From Pseudomonadota bacterium (lineage in GTDB: Bacteria; Pseudomonadota; Gammaproteobacteria; Enterobacterales; Enterobacteriaceae), in NCBI GenBank assembly GCA_023454395.1, contig JAEYFY010000016.1:1-9468 (forward strand): a stretch of 9,468 bases of DNA, read 5' to 3'. Below are positions 5,243 to 9,468 of the stretch, piece by piece. The notes beneath the pieces are model-generated. The model was not told where the DNA came from and searched no databases. It saw only the letters and a program-made list of their open reading frames with translations. Every line of letters begins with the position of its first letter. The stretch's first letter is position 1. Both the position numbers and the translations under genes were made by a program.

Positions 5243-6901
5243 ATGTCTAATACTTGGTGGAAAGAAGCAGTGGTCTATCAAATTTATCCCAAGAGCTATT
5301 ATGATAGTAACGGGGATGGTGTTGGGGATTTAGCAGGGATCACGGAGAAATTAGATTATATTCAATCACTCGGTACAAACGTTATTTGGTTATGTCCAAT
5401 TTTTAAATCACCAATGAAAGACAATGGTTATGATATTGCTGATTATTCTGTTGTCGACCCTCTCTTTGGCGATAATAACGCGTTAGATAAACTTATTTAC
5501 GAAGCTAAAAAACGTGATATTAAAATTCTATTAGATTTAGTATTAAATCACTCTTCTGATGAGCATCCATGGTTTAAAGCGGCAATTGAAGATCCGAATA
5601 GCCCATATAGCGATTATTATATTTTTAAACAATGGGATAAATCGACGCCTCCTAATAATTTACGCACTTATTTTGATTGCTCTGTTTGGAGCCGTGTTGG
5701 AAAAACTAATCGTTGGTATTTCAATTCATTTGGCCCTGAACAGCCGGACTTAAATTGGGAAAACCCACAATTACGCAAAGATATTATCGACATGATAAAT
5801 GTCTGGATAAAAAAAGGAGTTGCAGGATTTCGCATTGATGCGATTGGTAATTTAAAAAAATCTCCTGAAGCCTTATCTGAATATCAATTTGAACCTGATA
5901 AAGATGATGGTTCTGCATCTTTAGTGCCTTGGGTTTTAAATCAACCGGGTATTGATAAGTTTTTAACTGAATTAGCTGAGAATACTTTTAAGCCTGCAAA
6001 TAGTATGACGGTTGCAGAAATTGATGTACCTGAAAAAGATTTACGTGCTTATGTGGGTGAGAATGGTTATTTCTCTATGGTATTTGATTTTAGCATCGCT
6101 GATTTAGATATTCGCAATGAAAAGCCCTTCACCATTAATCCAATCACTGGTGAAAGATTAAAACCTGTCTTTATTAAAAGCCAATTAGATACTCAACGAG
6201 TAGGTTGGGGAGCACCTTATTTAGAAAATCATGATCAACCTCGTTCATTAAATAAATTTCTCCCTAAAGGAGACATTAATCCTATTAGTGCCAAAATGTT
6301 AGCGACATTTTTATTAACTCAACGAGGAACGCCTTTTATTTATCAAGGGCAAGAAATTGGTATGACAAATTGCCCTATGACATTAGAGGAACATGATGAT
6401 TTACATGTTTTTAAATTACATGAATGGGGTAATAAATTAGGCTATAGCGACGAGCAAATGATTGAATATTTTAATGCCCGCAGCCGTGATAATTCAAGAA
6501 CACCTTTCCAATGGAGTAGTGAAATAAATGGGGGGTTTAGTACAGGTAAACCATGGTTAAAAGTTAACCCTAACTATGTTGATATTAGTGCACAGAAAGA
6601 AATGCAAGATAAGCACTCTCTTTTTGCTTATTACCAACAATTAATTGCATTAAGACGACATTCAGAAATTAGTAATATTTTGGTCTATGGTGAATTCTCA
6701 CCTTTGGTTTCCCCCGAAAATGTAATTGCTTTTAAACGTACTTATGAAGGCAACTCAGTCAATATTTACTGCAATTTTAGTGGTGAAGAAAAAGTACTGG
6801 CCATTAAAGCTAAAGATATTTATTTGCATAACAGCCCAATAGTGGAAAACGTACAAGGCAACCTTATTCTTCAGCCTTATCAAGCAATTATTTTTGCTTA
6901 A
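5243..6901 (+). CDS. GH13 alpha-glucosidase (oligo-1,6-glucosidase-like)
   Basis: Cytoplasmic glycoside hydrolase (552 aa, no signal peptide) that releases glucose from the non-reducing end of short alpha-glucosides. The (beta/alpha)8 barrel begins with WWKEAVVYQIYPKSYYD and the Ca-binding loop D21-N-x-D25. Conserved regions: I, DLVLNH (D98, H103); V, PDLNW (168-172); II, GFRIDAI with nucleophile D199; III, VAEID with acid/base E259; IV, ENHD with D331. Positions 98, 103 and 199 match Bacillus oligo-1,6-glucosidase numbering. The residue after the nucleophile is A200; Val there goes with alpha-1,6 and Thr with alpha-1,4 specificity in characterised enzymes, so the substrate is open. Trehalose-6-phosphate hydrolase is the main alternative, but its usual DVINLI after the nucleophile is absent. 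ATG 5243 is chosen because GAGGTGA (5234-5240) is the Shine-Dalgarno; the in-frame GTG at 5237 lies inside it. No transporter or PTS gene accompanies it. Confidence 0.92.
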   Translation: MSNTWWKEAVVYQIYPKSYYDSNGDGVGDLAGITEKLDYIQSLGTNVIWLCPIFKSPMKDNGYDIADYSVVDPLFGDNNALDKLIYEAKKRDIKILLDLVLNHSSDEHPWFKAAIEDPNSPYSDYYIFKQWDKSTPPNNLRTYFDCSVWSRVGKTNRWYFNSFGPEQPDLNWENPQLRKDIIDMINVWIKKGVAGFRIDAIGNLKKSPEALSEYQFEPDKDDGSASLVPWVLNQPGIDKFLTELAENTFKPANSMTVAEIDVPEKDLRAYVGENGYFSMVFDFSIADLDIRNEKPFTINPITGERLKPVFIKSQLDTQRVGWGAPYLENHDQPRSLNKFLPKGDINPISAKMLATFLLTQRGTPFIYQGQEIGMTNCPMTLEEHDDLHVFKLHEWGNKLGYSDEQMIEYFNARSRDNSRTPFQWSSEINGGFSTGKPWLKVNPNYVDISAQKEMQDKHSLFAYYQQLIALRRHSEISNILVYGEFSPLVSPENVIAFKRTYEGNSVNIYCNFSGEEKVLAIKAKDIYLHNSPIVENVQGNLILQPYQAIIFA

Positions 6902-6922
6902 TTCCCTCTATTTAATTGAAAC

Positions 6923-6956
6923 TAAAGCGCCTCGCTTTTATAAGGCGCTTTATGAT
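6923..6956. terminator. Bidirectional terminator between alpha-glucosidase and mobB
   Basis: A perfect 10-bp stem TAAAGCGCCT / AGGCGCTTTA (6923-6932 and 6943-6952) with a 10-nt loop. Both flanks are only moderately T-rich. The position between two convergent genes supports termination from both sides. Confidence 0.65.
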
Positions 6957-6965
6957 TTTCGACCT

Positions 6966-7484
6966 TTATTTCGTCTGCTTCAGCCAATCTGCAATAAATT
7001 CTGCAATAGCTTCGGGTGCGTTGATATCTAGTAGTGGAAAATCGACGCTTAAATCACAATCACTGGCGACGGCAATAACATGCTCATCAAGTAAATCATT
7101 AAAATCACGCTCGTTGATATGGCGATAAAGTGCAATTTTAGGAATGGTTTCGCCTTTAAATCCTTCGACTAAGATTAAATCTAGTTTACTCGTATCAAAA
7201 CGAGATGCGAGGTAATACAAATCTAATTCTGGTAGTTCTGGAGTTTCTGTCATTAATGCCCAACGTTGTTGGCTTGCGACTAATGTCTGATCTGCTCCTG
7301 CTTTTCTAAGCTCGTAGCTGTCTTTTCCGGGTTTATCTACATCCATATCATGATGAGTATGTTTGATCATACCTACACGAATTTCTCTTTTGCGTAATTG
7401 TGGAATAAGCTGTTTTAGTAGTGTCGTTTTACCAGTTCCACTCCACGCCGTGATCCCTAAAAGGGGTAAATCTACTTGTGCCAT
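6966..7484 (-). CDS. mobB: Molybdopterin-guanine dinucleotide biosynthesis adaptor MobB
   Basis: GTP-binding accessory protein that works with MobA in making the guanine dinucleotide form of the molybdenum cofactor; in E. coli it is helpful but not essential. The 172 aa begin with LLGITAWSGTGKTTLLKQL, a Walker A loop with K19 and T20, followed by the MobB-typical GMIKHTHHDMDVDKPGKDSYELRKAGA and, further on, LILVEGFK (Walker B region). The length fits the family (about 170-175 aa). The gene is 5 nt behind the mobA stop codon; its AGGA ribosome site lies at 7494-7497 inside the mobA end, so translation of the two is probably coupled. In Proteus the cofactor would serve bis-MGD enzymes such as nitrate reductase, DMSO reductase or formate dehydrogenase. 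Confidence 0.95.
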   Translation of the reverse strand: MAQVDLPLLGITAWSGTGKTTLLKQLIPQLRKREIRVGMIKHTHHDMDVDKPGKDSYELRKAGADQTLVASQQRWALMTETPELPELDLYYLASRFDTSKLDLILVEGFKGETIPKIALYRHINERDFNDLLDEHVIAVASDCDLSVDFPLLDINAPEAIAEFIADWLKQTK

Positions 7485-7489
7485 ATTTT

Positions 7490-8080
7490 TCAGTCCTGTT
7501 TTTTTAATTTGTTGGCTTTTTTAATATCGTCAGGGGTATTTAAATTAATAAAAGCATTTGCTTGATCCGCGAATAAAACAGGATGTGCATTTATCTGCTT
7601 CATAAACAACATTAATTTTCGATCACCTTGTGCTAAATAAGCTTCTAGCATAGGAATAATACGACGATTTAGCAGTGCTAAGGTAGGATGTTCTCTTTCA
7701 CCATCATCAACATAAACGGCTAATGCTTCGCCTCTTTGCTCATAGAGTTTTTCAACTAAATTAAGAGGGAAATAGGGAACGTCACAAGGCACAAAAGCAA
7801 CCCAAGGTGTTGAAGCTTGTTTTAATAACGTTAGCATGCCAGCTAAAGGCCCTGAAAATCCTTCTATTTCATCTGTAATAACAGGATATTGGCTTTGGCG
7901 ATATTGTTCTAAATTTCGGTTAGCACTAATCAGTATACTATCAACTTGTGGTGCTAGTTTTTGGGCAATATGGCGGTATAAAGGCTGTCCATGTAGAATT
8001 TGAAGCCCTTTATCAGCCCCTCCCATTCGTGTTGCTTGGCCACCCGCAAGTATACCACCTGTAATATTCTTCATTTTCAT
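7490..8080 (-). CDS. mobA: Molybdenum cofactor guanylyltransferase MobA
   Basis: Transfers GMP from GTP to molybdopterin, the step that makes the (bis-)MGD cofactor of nitrate reductase, DMSO reductase and formate dehydrogenases. The cytoplasmic protein has a Rossmann-like nucleotidyltransferase fold. The signature LAGGQATRMGGADKG (residues 11-25) binds GTP; GPLAGM (77-82) and the Mg-binding D100 in FVPCDVPY follow. C-terminal FINLNTPDD is typical. The start is uncertain: TTG 8084-8086, ATG 8078-8080 and ATG 8072-8074 are in frame and none has a strong ribosome site. ATG 8080 (196 aa) is chosen as the longest ATG form, near the E. coli length of 194. It is the first gene of a mobA-mobB unit and divergent from yihD, as in E. 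coli. Confidence 0.95.
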   Translation of the reverse strand: MKMKNITGGILAGGQATRMGGADKGLQILHGQPLYRHIAQKLAPQVDSILISANRNLEQYRQSQYPVITDEIEGFSGPLAGMLTLLKQASTPWVAFVPCDVPYFPLNLVEKLYEQRGEALAVYVDDGEREHPTLALLNRRIIPMLEAYLAQGDRKLMLFMKQINAHPVLFADQANAFINLNTPDDIKKANKLKKQD

Positions 8081-8201
8081 ATTCAATATTTGTGAATAAA
8101 TTGGCTAAATTTTCCGAACGATTTTTATCAAGGAAAGACGATATACTAATAAAAAATATCGACTTAATGAGATTTCATGTAAAGCGACAGCAATTTTTAT
8201 C

Positions 8202-8222
8202 AAAAAAGCGTAATCTTTACGC
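8202..8222 (-). terminator. Terminator-like hairpin on the minus strand upstream of mobA
   Basis: GCGTAA TCT TTACGC (8208-8222) is a perfect 6-bp inverted repeat. On the minus strand it is followed directly by six T (8202-8207). It could stop transcription coming from the yihD side before mobA, act as an attenuator if mobA is transcribed from further upstream, or be chance. The stem is short. Confidence 0.35.
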
Positions 8223-8225
8223 ATA

Positions 8226-8257
8226 TTGACAGAGGTTTCCTTTTTCTATCGGATAAT
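8226..8257 (+). promoter_or_regulatory. Candidate promoter of yihD-srkA
   Basis: A perfect -35 hexamer TTGACA (8226-8231) lies 69 bases before the yihD start. The best -10 is GATAAT at 8252-8257, but the 20-nt spacer is long, so the pairing is uncertain. Confidence 0.35.
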
Positions 8258-8300
8258 AATTGGTACTTTGTTGTTGTCATTAATAATAAGGATTTTTTGT

Positions 8301-8570
8301 ATGAAATGTCACCGTCTTAATGAAGTTATGGAATTATTGCACCCAGTTTGGGAAGAAAATTCTGATTTAAACTTAATTCAATTATTGCAGAAACTGGCTA
8401 ATGAAGCGGGTTTTAAAGGTCAATTATCTGATCTGACTGATGATATTTTGATTTACCATCTGAAAATGCGTGGTTCAGCACCAACAGATGTGATACCAGG
8501 GCTGAAAAAAGATTACGAAGAAGATTTTAAAACCGCTATTTTACGCGCTCGTGGTGTGATTAAAGACTAA
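8301..8570 (+). CDS. yihD: YihD family protein (function unknown)
   Basis: A small 89-aa cytoplasmic protein, the same length as E. coli YihD and, from memory, similar along its whole length: [17 protein letters not shown] at the start, [13 protein letters not shown] in the middle and [19 protein letters not shown] at the end. No catalytic motif, signal peptide or membrane segment is seen, and no function is known to me. The ATG at 8301 is chosen because AAGGA (8288-8292) precedes it by 8 nt and it gives the family N-terminus; a TTG at 8226 in the same frame would add 25 hydrophobic residues, but it falls in the promoter-like TTGACA. The gene is 14 nt upstream of srkA and probably co-transcribed with it. 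Confidence 0.93.
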   Translation: MKCHRLNEVMELLHPVWEENSDLNLIQLLQKLANEAGFKGQLSDLTDDILIYHLKMRGSAPTDVIPGLKKDYEEDFKTAILRARGVIKD

Positions 8571-8584
8571 GTTCAGGATAGAAA

Positions 8585-9468
8585 ATGGAAATGTCTGCCT
8601 CATTTAATTTTCAGGGACTTTCACCTGATAACATTTGGGACGCGTTAGTTAAAATCGGTTTTTATCCTGAGTCAGGGCTAACGGAATTAAATAGCTATGA
8701 AAATCGTGTTTTTCAATTTATGGATGAGCATAGACAACGTTATGTGGTGAAATTTTATCGTCCTCAACGTTGGTCGTATGAACAGATAAAAGAAGAACAT
8801 GAATTTGTTTTAGCATTAAAGGAGGCTGAGGTATCGGTTGCGGCGCCTTTAATTATTAATAGTGAGACAGTTCATTTTTCTGATAATGGCTTTTATTTTG
8901 CAATATTCCCCAGTATAGGGGGAAGAGCATACGAAACTGATAATTTATTTCAGCTAGAAGAAGTAGGACGCACATTAGGGCGCATTCATCAAATAGGCAG
9001 AAAAAAGAATTATGAGTATCGACCGACAGTTTCTATTGCAGAATATCTGATAGCGCCAAAATTAGAATTTGAAAGTAGTTCGTTAATTCCTAATAACCTC
9101 AAACCTCAATTTATAGAGGTTATAGATAAACTTATTCATGATGTGCGTCCTAGAATAGAGGACTCTACATGGCAAATATTACGGCTACATGGTGATTGCC
9201 ATCCCGGTAATATATTGTGGCGTGATGAAGTTGTAATGGTTGATTTTGATGATTCCCGAATGGGACCTGCGGTACAAGACTTTTGGATGTTATTAAATGG
9301 CTCACGGCAAGAGCAGGTTATACAGTTAGATACTATCCTTGAGTCTTATTATGAATACCAAGATTTTGATTTACGTGAATTGTCATTAATTGAACCACTA
9401 AGAGCAATGAGAATGGTGCATTATCTCGCGTGGGTATTAAAACGCTGGAATGATCCTGCTTTCCCTCG
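8585..9468 (+). CDS. srkA: Stress response kinase SrkA (YihE/RdoA), 3'-truncated by the window edge
   Basis: Ser/Thr protein kinase of the aminoglycoside-phosphotransferase-like fold; in E. coli it is Cpx-regulated, protects against stress-induced death and is co-transcribed with dsbA. I translated 294 residues to the window end, open throughout; E. coli SrkA has 328, so about 35 residues are missing. NSYENRVFQF (36-45) and VVKFYRP (54-60, with the ATP-binding Lys) form the N lobe. LHGDCHPGNILW has catalytic D204 and N209, and VDFDDSRMGP has metal-binding D220, each three residues later than in E. coli (D201, N206, D217). IEPLRAMRMVHYLAW and KRWNDPAFP are typical C-terminal segments. AGGA at 8575-8578 lies 6 nt before ATG 8585, favouring it over ATG 8591. 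The gene is 14 nt behind yihD with no terminator between. From the E. coli order, dsbA would be expected next. Confidence 0.95.
   Translation, partial: MEMSASFNFQGLSPDNIWDALVKIGFYPESGLTELNSYENRVFQFMDEHRQRYVVKFYRPQRWSYEQIKEEHEFVLALKEAEVSVAAPLIINSETVHFSDNGFYFAIFPSIGGRAYETDNLFQLEEVGRTLGRIHQIGRKKNYEYRPTVSIAEYLIAPKLEFESSSLIPNNLKPQFIEVIDKLIHDVRPRIEDSTWQILRLHGDCHPGNILWRDEVVMVDFDDSRMGPAVQDFWMLLNGSRQEQVIQLDTILESYYEYQDFDLRELSLIEPLRAMRMVHYLAWVLKRWNDPAFP

Noticed and set aside
5559..5753. Plus-strand open frame inside the alpha-glucosidase gene (64 codons)
   Set aside because: Out-of-frame shadow of the barrel domain, Ile/Leu-rich only because of AT-rich codons.
6916..7128. Plus-strand open frame opposite the mobB end (70 codons)
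   Set aside because: Complement of mobB, with no ribosome site; it also runs through the terminator hairpin.
8084..8086. TTG start for mobA
   Set aside because: Two ATG codons follow within 12 bases and no ribosome site favours the TTG.
8226..8300. TTG-initiated N-terminal extension of YihD
   Set aside because: It would add 25 residues absent from the E. coli protein; the TTG is part of a TTGACA promoter-like hexamer, and ATG 8301 has AAGGA before it.
8081..8300. Spot 42-like or other known small RNA in the mobA-yihD gap
   Set aside because: In E. coli spf lies downstream of polA, not here, and no matching sequence is recognised.
1..9468. CRISPR array, insertion sequence, phage or toxin-antitoxin system
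   Set aside because: No regularly spaced repeats, transposase, terminal inverted repeats or paired small genes of that kind were found.

Overview
The window is about 9.5 kb of AT-rich chromosome from an enteric gammaproteobacterium, most likely Proteus (Morganellaceae). Three things support this. The membrane L-amino-acid deaminase at 1873-3294 is a hallmark enzyme of the Proteus/Providencia/Morganella group and, from memory, is very close to the type I Proteus enzymes (Aad, P. myxofaciens LAD). The glutathione reductase aligns with E. coli Gor without a gap over all 417 visible residues. The run mobB-mobA-yihD-srkA has the order and orientation seen in E. coli. No tRNA, rRNA, CRISPR array, transposase or phage gene was seen.

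Layout: (1) 3-1256, the 3' part of gor, closed by a terminator. (2) 1327-1872, a very AT-rich leader with paired repeats and palindromes. (3) 1873-3831, a two-gene unit: the L-amino-acid deaminase and a RidA-family protein with a clear Sec signal peptide, ended by a strong hairpin with a GCAA loop. (4) 3914-4045, a short convergent spacer with a 25-bp palindrome and diverged direct repeats. (5) 4046-6901, a LacI-type repressor divergent from a GH13 alpha-glucosidase; the shared 216-bp promoter region holds a CRP-like site, a 17-bp palindrome and 15-bp direct repeats. (6) 6966-8080, mobB and mobA on the minus strand (Mo-bis-MGD cofactor synthesis). (7) 8301-9468, yihD and the 5' part of srkA on the plus strand.

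How the genes work together: the deaminase oxidises amino acids on the periplasmic side and feeds electrons to the respiratory chain, giving imino acids that hydrolyse to keto acids and ammonia. The co-transcribed, exported RidA homologue is placed to speed that hydrolysis in the same compartment. This pair is the most interesting system in the window. The LacI/alpha-glucosidase pair looks like a small inducible sugar module with no transporter nearby. It lies between the deaminase unit and the conserved mob-yihD-srkA block. The remaining genes are housekeeping or stress functions.
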